Shown: positions 23,893 to 32,262 of the stretch, in pieces
Position numbering within the stretch: position 1 is the stretch's first letter
Layout: each line of letters starts with the position of its first letter
Origin: an uncultured Clostridia bacterium
Lineage (GTDB): Bacteria > Bacillota > Clostridia > Christensenellales > UBA1242
Assembly: GCA_934771675.1 (NCBI GenBank)
Contig: CAKVMF010000002.1
Location: 1 to 32,301, forward strand
DNA: 32,301 bases
Direction of reading: 5' to 3'
The notes under the pieces: generated by a model
What the model saw: only the letters and a program-made list of their open reading frames with translations
Databases searched by the model: none
What the model was told of the DNA's origin: nothing
Program-made: the position numbers and the translations under genes

Positions 23893-26085
23893 TTATAATC
23901 CCAATTTAGTCAATTTATCTACAACCCATGGCAATAATTCCTTTACCTTAGCCAAATCAGTAGCATTTTTCCATGAACCACCATGAACATATAAATGTTG
24001 TTGTCTTGTTAAAAATACAATATTATCAGGATTTCCAATCAAATCCAAATTTCCCATACTTCTGCTCACATCTTTTAAATGACAACCTTGGTAACCTTTT
24101 ACTTTACCATACTTTAAAATTTGTTGTCTTTCAGATGCCGTCCATGTGTATTTTGATTTTTTATTCAATACAGCTTTTTGTTCATTTTTCCAAGCATCTC
24201 TTACAGCTTTTTGTCTAGCATTTCTAATTTCACTTTTTGATGGATTTTTTGCAGCATTATTTGATGAATTTGTTCCTTTTTTTGCATTTGATTTGGTTGA
24301 TTTTGAACAAGCATTGTGAACTAAAACGTTATCATTTCCAACATAATATGTGTGGAATGATTCATCATTTTCGTCACCTACTGTAAAGTTGTAAACATCA
24401 ATTGGTTCATCAAGTTTTTGTCTGTGAACACCTAATATTTTAACACTTTCTCCATTTTCTGTCAATAATGTATCACCAGATGCAAGTTCATATGCAGGAA
24501 CCCAACCTCTGCTTTCAACATACCATGGATGAAGTGATGTTGATGTGATAGTTTTTCCAGTGCTAAGAGCAACTGAACAAATATCATCTGAAGTGCTTCT
24601 CATTATGTTTGTAACAGCAACAGCTGAAACCATTGCAGTTGCTTCGTCATAACTTAACACTTTTTCACCAACAGTAACGTCTTGAATATTTTTAAGACCA
24701 CTTTCAGTTAAAACCTTTGTATCTTCAACAAAGCACGCCTTAACAAGTCCGCTGCCAACCATAACAGCACTCATAATTGCAGACATCATGAATGATTTTG
24801 CAATATTTTCTGGTTCAAGAGTACTTTTTGCAGCATCTCTAAGTGCTTCACCAAAACTTTTTCCTTGAATAACTCCTGTTATTGTTGAAACAGTTGTTTG
24901 AATTGCAAGGTCTGTAATAACTGCAACAGCTGTCATTTTTGTTATTAATAACAATGATGCTCCGAAAGACGCTCCCCCACAAAGTGGTGCAAGTGCCGCT
25001 CCAATAAGCATTGCAGCAAGACCAATAGCAGCAAACAAACCAACCTTTAACCAGTTTGTTGTTTTTGTTTTGATTAAATCAGCTTTCTTTACCCCACCAT
25101 CAGCGGTAAATTCAAGTGTTGTGTCAGCACCGAATGTTTCGTTGAGCGAATCTAAATCATATCCAAAGAATGAGTCTTTGCTAGACAAATTTTGCCATTC
25201 ATTGATTAAATCATAATCAATAATTGTGATTGTTATTTCGCTAACATAGTAACCATTCTTTTCTTGTTCAGCATTGATTTCATCAATCTTTGCTTGAATG
25301 CTGTCATAATCAATATCAGAAAACATTGCTTTTACTTCAACTGAAGTGTAAGTAAAATCATTTTCATAAATGTATTTGCATTCATCATATGAGAATAATT
25401 GACCTAATTTAGTATCATAATTTTCAGTATTGTTATCTTGAATACTATATTTTACAGTTCTTTCATTAACCCATCTATATGCAACATATTTATCATAATA
25501 AACAAAGTGACCATCACTTCTTTCAATTGCATAGTTAGAGATAATGTATCTATATCCATCATCTTCACCATTGTTAAATGAAATCAAATTTTCTGTGTTT
25601 GAAATTACAGTATCATCTTTAACAACACCGATAAATCCACCATTCATATAAGTTTCATTAATTTCTTCATATTCGGTGTAAGTCAATCCAAAATAAATTG
25701 TATCATTGTCTAAATTCAATGCTTTTGATTCAAAAACTTCAAATCCTTGGTTATTTAATTCATAGCAAAGAGAATTATACAACAATGATAAAATTTGAAA
25801 TTCAATAAATTCTTCTTCTGTTAAATCATCTGGAGTTTCTCCATTTGAAGCACTACTGAGCACGCTGTCGTGCTTTTGTTGTTCATCAATAAGTGATGAA
25901 TCATAAACTTTTACTTTGTAATTGGTGTCAGGTGTTGCTGGCGTTGCAGCGACTGTTCTATTGTAATCGCAATTTTGTTTATCAATATCAGCCGAATATG
26001 GCTTAATCAAAACAATATTGAGCGCACAAACAACACTTAAAATAAATGACAAAACATATTTTGAAATATTTTTTAAAGTTTTCAT
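23893..26085 (-). CDS. Secreted polymorphic toxin: Hint domain plus HNH-like nuclease tip
   Basis: The 730-aa protein is built like a polymorphic toxin. An N-terminal hydrophobic signal or anchor (about 9-28) leads into an unknown acidic, Tyr/Asn-rich domain (about 50-335). A hydrophobic Ala/Gly-rich pretoxin region follows (about 345-450). A Hint autoprotease runs from C451 (CFVEDTKVL) to H590-N591 (VLVHN). A Lys/Ser/Asn linker precedes the C-terminal tip (about 620-730). The tip has GCHLKDV (H669), NPDNIVFLT (N688) and QHLYVHGG (H697, H701), a His-Asn-His arrangement typical of HNH/endonuclease VII-like toxins. Self-cleavage after N591 would release the nuclease. AAGGGGG before the ATG overlaps the previous stop codon. 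A SUKH immunity gene follows directly. Confidence 0.87.
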   Translation of the reverse strand: MKTLKNISKYVLSFILSVVCALNIVLIKPYSADIDKQNCDYNRTVAATPATPDTNYKVKVYDSSLIDEQQKHDSVLSSASNGETPDDLTEEEFIEFQILSLLYNSLCYELNNQGFEVFESKALNLDNDTIYFGLTYTEYEEINETYMNGGFIGVVKDDTVISNTENLISFNNGEDDGYRYIISNYAIERSDGHFVYYDKYVAYRWVNERTVKYSIQDNNTENYDTKLGQLFSYDECKYIYENDFTYTSVEVKAMFSDIDYDSIQAKIDEINAEQEKNGYYVSEITITIIDYDLINEWQNLSSKDSFFGYDLDSLNETFGADTTLEFTADGGVKKADLIKTKTTNWLKVGLFAAIGLAAMLIGAALAPLCGGASFGASLLLITKMTAVAVITDLAIQTTVSTITGVIQGKSFGEALRDAAKSTLEPENIAKSFMMSAIMSAVMVGSGLVKACFVEDTKVLTESGLKNIQDVTVGEKVLSYDEATAMVSAVAVTNIMRSTSDDICSVALSTGKTITSTSLHPWYVESRGWVPAYELASGDTLLTENGESVKILGVHRQKLDEPIDVYNFTVGDENDESFHTYYVGNDNVLVHNACSKSTKSNAKKGTNSSNNAAKNPSKSEIRNARQKAVRDAWKNEQKAVLNKKSKYTWTASERQQILKYGKVKGYQGCHLKDVSRSMGNLDLIGNPDNIVFLTRQQHLYVHGGSWKNATDLAKVKELLPWVVDKLTKLGL

Positions 26086-26097
26086 TTTTGTTCCCCC

Positions 26098-28452
26098 TTA
26101 ACCATTAAATGTGTTTGCACTTGAAGAAACGCCTTTGCCACTGATTAATGCAGTAAGTTTTGCATTAACATCCATAACTTTTGCAAGAGCACTTGAAACA
26201 CTTGTTTCTTTTTCAGAAAGTGTGTTGACAACAAAGCTGAAAATATTTCCGCTTCTGTCAATCATTGAAACAAGATAGTTTGCTCCTGAAAGAGTTAAGT
26301 TTTTAACATCTTCATAATTTTTAAGTTCAAGAGTTTTTGTTGTTAAATTGAAAATAGCAACAACTCCCTCACTGTCAAGTTCGTTTGCAATAGCACTAAA
26401 CTTAACATTTGTTCCGTTGATGATTTGATAGTTTGAATTGTTAACATCAACAACTGTTCCATCAACATCAAGTGATACAACTGTTTCATTTGTGTTTTCA
26501 TAGCAAATTGTGTAAGTTACGCTTTCATTATAAGCATTTGTTTCTGTGATTTCATATCTTCCAGATTTGCTTAACATTTTTGAAAGTTTTGTGTTGTATG
26601 CAAGATTAATAATTTCGCCAGTTGCAACATTTTTTGCAACAATGGTCTTGCTTTCATAATCTCCAACTTTAACAAATTTAAAGTTGCCATCAATAATGTC
26701 ATTTTGAGCAAGCATCTTTCCAAGTTCAAGAGCTGTTGTCATGTAAACATCTCTGTCAAAATTGAGTTCTTCAACTTTGATTGTGCTTGAAAGCATCTCT
26801 TCATTAACATAAAAATCTGTTAATCCTTTGATGAAATATTGCTCTGTAACTTTTGTTTTAACAACTTCGTTCATTGCATTTGTGAGAGCGATGTCTGTTG
26901 TGTAAGTCACACCATTATAAACATATGCTCCCTTTGAACCTGAAACGTATTTCTTTTCAAGCTCAAAAGCAAATTGATAAGCCAAGTATTTGCTGTCTTT
27001 GTCAAAGCAAATATGTGCAATTTTGCCACTTGGCATTGTGTAAGCGACTTCAAGATGTTTTGTTTCATAGTCGCTCATAACAAGGTTTCCTGTGATGTTT
27101 GTAAGGTTGATGCTTGGTGCACTTGATTCATTTGAAACAATGAATGCAAAATCGTAATGATAAGTTGTGCCTGCAAGTTTTTCATCACCATTAACAAGTG
27201 AAACCATATAAACGCCTTCTTGATTTAATGTGAAGGTTTGTGCTGACTCTGAAGGGTCAACTGTTGTAACAAAACCTGTTGAATTGTTTTTAATTGTTCC
27301 CCTGAGTGCTGGAACATATGAACCTGCACCATTCAAACGAAGTTTAACACCAACTTGATATGTTGGGAGTGCTTGGCTCAAATCTGCAATTCTTTGACCT
27401 TCAAAAATTGAATTTCCAAAGTATGTTGCAAATCCTTTGTCATACTCTCCGCCTTTGAAAACATAAACTGAACGTTTTGCTTCATCGCCGAATAAACTTT
27501 TAACAGAAACTTCATACTTTCCGTCATCAGTAAATTCCATACCATCGCAAATGTTTTCAATCTTGTTTCCATCCTTTTTCACTTCAACAGTGTAACTTTT
27601 GTTTCCAAGATAATTCATTTGGAACCCTTGAGTTGTAACAGATCCATCTTGCAAATTATCTCCTTTTTTGATCAAATCAATTTGAGATTCTTCGTTGCTG
27701 TAAGATGAATAATCTTTTTCAACCAAATCCAAAAGTTGGATGTCACAAGTATTTCTTCCTATAAAGATTTGGTAAGTTTCCAAACAGTTCTTATATTCTG
27801 TTTTCCTTTCCTTTCTTTTAAATATCCACCAACCACGTGTTTCCCACCACTCTCTATAAATTTCATATGCCACTGAAATATTATAGTAACAGCCTTGGTT
27901 GATATCTTCACCATTGACGGAAGTGTAGTCAAATGATGAATTACTATTAAACACGTTACCGCTTCTAATTAAGGTTGTCCAATTACTTTCTGAAAGATTT
28001 TTCTTTTGAACAATAATTGCACCTTTGCCAATGCTAGATCCGTTGAGTGAAATGCCATTTACAGAAGTAGCTGAATCGCTGCTAAGATTCCAAACGCTAC
28101 TATTGATACCAGACTTGTTGTAGTTAAGTTTGTAAGTAAATGAAATTTGTTCACTTGGATCGCTTGAATAGGCTTTTGCACCACCATAGGTTCCCTGGTC
28201 TCTAACCCCAGCTACACTAAGTGAGCCTATTGAACTTGCCCCAAAGGACATGCTGTTCGCCTGCGCTTTTGATGGATAGTATCCAACGTTGTCCGCCATT
28301 TGATATGTTCCACTTGATGGAACAGTGTAGGTTTGTGCACTTGCCTTGTCTGCTTTGTTTCCGCCAAAGTTAACAATACTAAAAATTGAAACAAGAAGCA
28401 CAAAAACCAATGAAAATGGCACTATTCTTTTAAATATACTATTCCTTTTCAT
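26098..28452 (-). CDS. Large secreted protein of unknown function in the toxin operon
   Basis: I do not recognise this 784-aa protein. It has a classical signal peptide: a basic start, a hydrophobic stretch at about 11-27, and a likely signal peptidase I site after ASA (A39). The mature protein looks beta-rich with repeated Ig-like or carbohydrate-binding-like segments (for example KDGNKIENICDGMEFTDDGKYEVSV), many Asn/Ser/Thr residues and a Trp-rich patch REWWETRGWWIFKRK near 210-225. No anchor motif (LPXTG or C-terminal membrane span) is present. AAGGAG lies eight bases before the ATG. It ends 12 bases before the toxin start. It may be a carrier, adhesin or cell-surface partner for toxin delivery; this is inference from position. 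Confidence 0.75.
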   Translation of the reverse strand: MKRNSIFKRIVPFSLVFVLLVSIFSIVNFGGNKADKASAQTYTVPSSGTYQMADNVGYYPSKAQANSMSFGASSIGSLSVAGVRDQGTYGGAKAYSSDPSEQISFTYKLNYNKSGINSSVWNLSSDSATSVNGISLNGSSIGKGAIIVQKKNLSESNWTTLIRSGNVFNSNSSFDYTSVNGEDINQGCYYNISVAYEIYREWWETRGWWIFKRKERKTEYKNCLETYQIFIGRNTCDIQLLDLVEKDYSSYSNEESQIDLIKKGDNLQDGSVTTQGFQMNYLGNKSYTVEVKKDGNKIENICDGMEFTDDGKYEVSVKSLFGDEAKRSVYVFKGGEYDKGFATYFGNSIFEGQRIADLSQALPTYQVGVKLRLNGAGSYVPALRGTIKNNSTGFVTTVDPSESAQTFTLNQEGVYMVSLVNGDEKLAGTTYHYDFAFIVSNESSAPSINLTNITGNLVMSDYETKHLEVAYTMPSGKIAHICFDKDSKYLAYQFAFELEKKYVSGSKGAYVYNGVTYTTDIALTNAMNEVVKTKVTEQYFIKGLTDFYVNEEMLSSTIKVEELNFDRDVYMTTALELGKMLAQNDIIDGNFKFVKVGDYESKTIVAKNVATGEIINLAYNTKLSKMLSKSGRYEITETNAYNESVTYTICYENTNETVVSLDVDGTVVDVNNSNYQIINGTNVKFSAIANELDSEGVVAIFNLTTKTLELKNYEDVKNLTLSGANYLVSMIDRSGNIFSFVVNTLSEKETSVSSALAKVMDVNAKLTALISGKGVSSSANTFNG

Positions 28453-28526
28453 TATTTTTTCTCCTTTTCTGAAATTACCTTTTAATAAATTAACCTCCTT
28501 TTTTTATTTATATTCAATGTCAAGCA

Positions 28527-30776
28527 CTATGCATTTTTGAATTTTATTTTATCAATGCTTGAAACATTAAATATCAAAATAATTTGTGAGTCATCATCAC
28601 GCACTTTGCCATAAACCATGCCGTATGAGTAGTAACAATTCTGGCAAAACTCACTTCTAGTCATATCTATCTCAATTTGAAGCAATGATGAGCAATCTTT
28701 AAATGGCTGATAGCCAAAATCACTAACATTCGCTCCAATGTAAACATTCTGTAAATTTTCACAGCCCGAAAAAGCATAATAGCCGATTTCTTCAACCGAA
28801 TCAGGCAACGAAATTTGAATTAAACTTTTGCAACCCTGAAACGCATTCATATCAATAACCAAAATGCTGTTTGAAAGAGTTACATTTGCGAGCTTTTTGC
28901 AATTTGAAAACATACTTGAACTTAAAACTTCAATATTTGAATTTATCACAGCTGTTTCCAAGTTTAAGCAATTTTCAAAAGCACCTTCACCAATACTGGC
29001 GCAACTTGCTGGTGTTTCAATTTCTTTTAAAGCTTGACAATCATAAAATGCCGATTTTCCAATTTTCTCTAAATTGACACCAAGTGTAATTGTTTCAAGA
29101 GCCAAGCAGCCAGCAAAACACCTGTCACCTATTATTTTAAGACCTTCCAAACCAGAAACATTTGTAAGCACCTTACACTCGAAAAATGCACATGTTCCAA
29201 TTTTTTCAACAACCGTTGGAAGAGAAATCTGCTTAATCACTTCATTAAACGCAAATGCATAACTTCCTATGCTTAAAACTTCTATACCTTCAATTTCAGC
29301 TGGAATAGAAACTGATTCATTTGTGTTTTTGCACTTGATAACTCTTGCCTTGCCATCAATTATTCTGAAAACAAAGTCATCATTTTCAAGCGTGCGATAT
29401 TCTTCACCATCAAACATAAGCGAACTGTCATCAACATAATTGAATACTTTTGAAACTTCTTCAATAGTTCCAAAAACCTTTCCTTGTGATGTTGTGCTTT
29501 GACTTAAAAACTCATCTTTTTTGCACGCAAAATTAACTTCAACAATGTTGAAGCATTTTTCAAAACAACTGTCGTAAAGCATTATTGCTTTTTGTTTTAA
29601 AGCAATGTTTTTCAAGCTTTTACAGTTTGCAAACGCATATTGATAAATTTTTGATGTGTTTTTTAAATCAACAATTTGCAAATTTTCAAGCCCGTTAAAA
29701 GCATATTCAAAAATTGATGTTACATTTTCACCAATGCATATTGTTTCAATTTTTGTACATCCGTCAAATGCATGTGCTGGAATTTCAGATAGGTTTTCAC
29801 CAAGTGAAATTGTTTTCAAACTTCTGCAGTTTGAAAATGCACTCTCACCTATCTCACTCGCACTTGCAAGATTTATATTTTCAAGAGCATAACAATTTAA
29901 AAATGCCTTGCTTTTAATTTTTGTTACATTCCCAGCAAAACTTGCAGCTGTTAAATTGCTGCAATTTGCAAAAGTCTCTTCTTCAATTGCAGTTATATTT
30001 GCTGGCAAAGATATTTCCTTTAAACCTGTCAAATAAAAAGCTCTTGCTCCAACACTTTTTATAGTGTTTGGAAGTTTAATCTCTCCTAGGTTTAAACAAC
30101 TCTCAAATGTTGCTCGTTTAATTTCTTCAATTCCACTTGGAATGTTTATTGAATTTAATCTTTTGCAACCAAAAAAACTTTTTTCACCAATTGAAGTTAT
30201 CGTGTTTGGAAGAACAATCTTTTCAATAGTTCCATTGTTTTCAAACAAATTATCTTTAATTTCAGTTACACCTTCAAGAACTTCAACGGTTATTGCTGTG
30301 TCTAAAATATGCGAAGAATCAACCATTGATTTGTTTTCCAAAACCGAACCAATTTTAACATTTTTTATTGCATCGCATTTTCTAAAAGAATTTTTCCCAA
30401 GAGATGTTATTGAACTTGGCAAAACAACACTTTGAAGATTTGAGCAATTATAAAAAGCCTGTTCCCCAATAACTTCATAACCTTCAGGAACAATGATATT
30501 TTTTATATCGAAATTATTTTTAAAACAATATGTGTCAATACCTTTGATTGCAATACCGTCAATAGTTTTTGGAAATTCAACAGTCACATCTGTTAATATC
30601 GCACCATTGATAACAGCCCTTTCACCATCCATTTTGTAAGAAAAAGTGGTTATTAAAGGCAGGTCCTTGTTGCCATCATCTGAACCAGAACCAGTATTGT
30701 CGTTTGATTTACATCCTATGAAAACAAGCACACAAATTAAAGCAATAATTGAAAAAATAATCTTTTTTAGTTTCAT
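28527..30776 (-). CDS. BspA-type leucine-rich-repeat lipoprotein
   Basis: The 749-aa protein starts with a lipoprotein signal peptide ending in VFIGC, with lipidation expected at C22, so it is anchored outside the cytoplasmic membrane. Two long blocks of LRR_5 (BspA/Treponema pallidum-type) repeats of about 23 residues follow. The recurring pattern is I-G-x-x-A-F-x-x-C-x-x-L-x-x-(V/I)-x-(L/I)-P. A non-repeat linker (about 440-490) separates the blocks, and there is a short C-terminal cap. Such proteins often mediate binding to host or neighbouring-cell surfaces. It has a strong promoter and AAGGAGAG before the ATG. No terminator separates it from the secreted protein 74 bases downstream, so it probably heads the toxin operon. 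Confidence 0.88.
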   Translation of the reverse strand: MKLKKIIFSIIALICVLVFIGCKSNDNTGSGSDDGNKDLPLITTFSYKMDGERAVINGAILTDVTVEFPKTIDGIAIKGIDTYCFKNNFDIKNIIVPEGYEVIGEQAFYNCSNLQSVVLPSSITSLGKNSFRKCDAIKNVKIGSVLENKSMVDSSHILDTAITVEVLEGVTEIKDNLFENNGTIEKIVLPNTITSIGEKSFFGCKRLNSINIPSGIEEIKRATFESCLNLGEIKLPNTIKSVGARAFYLTGLKEISLPANITAIEEETFANCSNLTAASFAGNVTKIKSKAFLNCYALENINLASASEIGESAFSNCRSLKTISLGENLSEIPAHAFDGCTKIETICIGENVTSIFEYAFNGLENLQIVDLKNTSKIYQYAFANCKSLKNIALKQKAIMLYDSCFEKCFNIVEVNFACKKDEFLSQSTTSQGKVFGTIEEVSKVFNYVDDSSLMFDGEEYRTLENDDFVFRIIDGKARVIKCKNTNESVSIPAEIEGIEVLSIGSYAFAFNEVIKQISLPTVVEKIGTCAFFECKVLTNVSGLEGLKIIGDRCFAGCLALETITLGVNLEKIGKSAFYDCQALKEIETPASCASIGEGAFENCLNLETAVINSNIEVLSSSMFSNCKKLANVTLSNSILVIDMNAFQGCKSLIQISLPDSVEEIGYYAFSGCENLQNVYIGANVSDFGYQPFKDCSSLLQIEIDMTRSEFCQNCYYSYGMVYGKVRDDDSQIILIFNVSSIDKIKFKNA

Positions 30777-30825
30777 AGTTTATCTCTCCTTTTCATCAAA
30801 GGTTTAATAACACAACACTAAATTC

Positions 30826-30854
30826 AGTTTAACCCATTAAAAAAATTTTGTCAA
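30826..30854 (-). promoter_or_regulatory. Promoter of the LRR-toxin-immunity operon
   Basis: TTGACA (30849-30854), a 17-bp spacer and TAAACT (30826-30831) lie on the minus strand. It is the only convincing promoter upstream of the four genes that end at 23235. Confidence 0.8.
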
Positions 30855-30993
30855 TATTTATTTTTAAAAAATTTTTTAAGGCATTTTTCGATATTTTTCG
30901 ACAATTTATTTTATTCAATTTTTATTAAGTTCTTTTGTTAATTTTTTATGTTGCCACCACCAATAAAACAATCATTTCTCTCAAAATAAAAAC

Positions 30994-31023
30994 TTGACGC
31001 ACCAAGCATCATGGTGATATACT
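30994..31023 (+). promoter_or_regulatory. Promoter of tRNA-Arg and the PAP2 gene
   Basis: TTGACG (30994-30999), an 18-bp spacer ending in TGA and TATACT (31018-31023) form an extended -10 promoter. No other promoter is seen before the PAP2 gene. Confidence 0.65.
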
Positions 31024-31102
31024 TTGACTGTTGCAAAATTATTTGAATTTACTTATCATACCAACATTTTCCGCAACAAATTTTACAACACAAACAAAAC
31101 AT

Positions 31103-31179
<77 letters not shown>

Positions 31180-31200
31180 AAAAACACATTGGTGGAACGT

Positions 31201-32088
31201 ATGAAAAAAAATAAGGATTTGATTTTGGCGGGAGCATTTTTTGGAGCATTTTTGATTTTTACAATACTTGTGGCAATGGTTGACAGAAATGCAATTGGAC
31301 CAAATGGATCAATTGTTGGACTCTCTAGCATGAACAAATGGTTCGCAGACATTATTGGTTGCAACATGATGCTTTACAAGGTTACTGACTGGGTCAGCAT
31401 CTTGGCTGTAGTTACCGCTGTGATTTATGCGGTTATTGGCATTATGCAATGGATCAAAAGAAAAAAACTCGCAAAAGTTGACAGCAGCATCTTAATTTTA
31501 GGCGTATTTTATATTGCAATATTTGTAATTTATGTGATGTTCAACCATGTTGTTTTAAACTACCGCCCAGTTCTTATTAATGGCAATTTGGAGCCAAGTT
31601 TTCCATCATCAACAACGCTTATGAGCATAACATTTTTGATGTTTTCAAACTATCAATCTGACAGATTTTTAAAAAACAAAAATCTCAAGCTCACAGCAAA
31701 AATCTCATCTACCCTTTTGATGTTATTTTTGGTTATCGGAAGAGTAATTTCAGGCGTTCACTGGCTTAGCGATATTATTGCTTCTGTTTTACTATCACTT
31801 GCCATTGTGTTTTTGTATTACTATTTATGCAAAGTGTTTGAAGAAAAAAAATCAAAAAAAACTGTTTTGACTGATGGTGAAAGCAACGAGAACCCAATCA
31901 ATGAAGCAAATGAAAACGACAACAATCAAGCCGAACTAAATAAATATCAAATGAATTTTATCAAAACAAAAAATAGCATCGTTCAGGATGCTATTTTTCT
32001 TATGATAAATATTTTAAAGTTTTTACAAATAAAAGGAAAAGCACTAGGATTTAACATTTTACAAAACGACAAAAATAGTTCATCATGA
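31201..32088 (+). CDS. PAP2-family membrane protein with a degenerate active site
   Basis: This 295-aa polytopic protein resembles PAP2 lipid phosphatases. Motif 1 is YRP (R122, P123). Motif 3 is GRVISGVHWLSD (R181, H187, D191), a good match. Motif 2 should read PSGH but is FPSSTT (135-139), so the motif 2 histidine is replaced by T138. This would weaken or abolish phosphatase activity unless the family tolerates it. About five or six membrane segments are visible. After about residue 215 the protein is polar and low-complexity. Its last 40 residues are encoded across and beyond a terminator-like hairpin, so the tail may be an accident. ATG 31201 follows a weak GGTGG. It lies 21 bases after tRNA-Arg and probably shares its transcript. 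Confidence 0.8.
   Translation: MKKNKDLILAGAFFGAFLIFTILVAMVDRNAIGPNGSIVGLSSMNKWFADIIGCNMMLYKVTDWVSILAVVTAVIYAVIGIMQWIKRKKLAKVDSSILILGVFYIAIFVIYVMFNHVVLNYRPVLINGNLEPSFPSSTTLMSITFLMFSNYQSDRFLKNKNLKLTAKISSTLLMLFLVIGRVISGVHWLSDIIASVLLSLAIVFLYYYLCKVFEEKKSKKTVLTDGESNENPINEANENDNNQAELNKYQMNFIKTKNSIVQDAIFLMINILKFLQIKGKALGFNILQNDKNSSS
31968..32000 (+). terminator. Terminator hairpin inside the PAP2 reading frame
   Basis: AAAAATAGCATC (31969-31980) pairs with GATGCTATTTTT (31987-31998) around GTTCAG, followed by CTT. It has all the marks of an intrinsic terminator but lies 90 bases before the stop codon of the gene. Confidence 0.8.
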
Positions 32089-32139
32089 TAACCAACATGC
32101 AACCCAAACGGCGAAAATTGAGTAAGTAAGAAGGAATAG

Positions 32140-32193
32140 AAAAATCCCTAGGCAGGAGTTTACATAGACGTAAATGACTGTCTAGGGATTTTT
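32140..32193 (+). other. Structured hairpin H2 of the repeat family
   Basis: The outer stem AAAAATCCCTAGGCAG (32140-32155) pairs with CTGTCTAGGGATTTTT (32178-32193), with the same single G-T position as H1. GAG (32156-32158) faces TGA (32175-32177). The inner stem TTTAC pairs with GTAAA around the loop ATAGAC. Compared with H1, base pairs change in both stems while pairing is kept. Confidence 0.78.
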
Positions 32194-32262
32194 GAAATTC
32201 TGACGCATCATGATAACAAATGTGCAACCCAAACGGCAAAAACTGTCCGTCAGGCAAAGAAT

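Larger units (their letters stand above)
30777..31102. other. Divergent intergenic region without genes
   Basis: These 326 bases lie between the LRR operon and tRNA-Arg. They contain the two promoters listed separately, long A/T runs and a short direct repeat TTTTTCGA (30895 and 30905 region) upstream of the LRR promoter that might bind a regulator. No open frame with a ribosome site is visible. Confidence 0.5.

Noticed and set aside
24318..24735. Intein interrupting a host protein
   Set aside because: The Hint domain is followed by a linker and toxin tip, not by the second half of a conserved protein, and an immunity gene follows. A polymorphic-toxin Hint fits better.
28492..28500. Perfect Shine-Dalgarno AAGGAGGTT about 40 bases before the secreted protein gene
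   Set aside because: No start codon follows at a usable distance except ATT, which gives a three-codon frame ATT-AAA-AGG-TAA. It may be a remnant of an older start; I could not support a gene.
28513..28523. TTGACA between the LRR gene and the secreted protein gene as an internal promoter
   Set aside because: No -10 element occurs 16-18 bases away; the only TATAAA is five bases downstream.
32051..32257. Minus-strand open frame of 68 codons
   Set aside because: It spans the PAP2 3' end and the tandem repeat; its peptide repeats follow the 125-bp DNA period.
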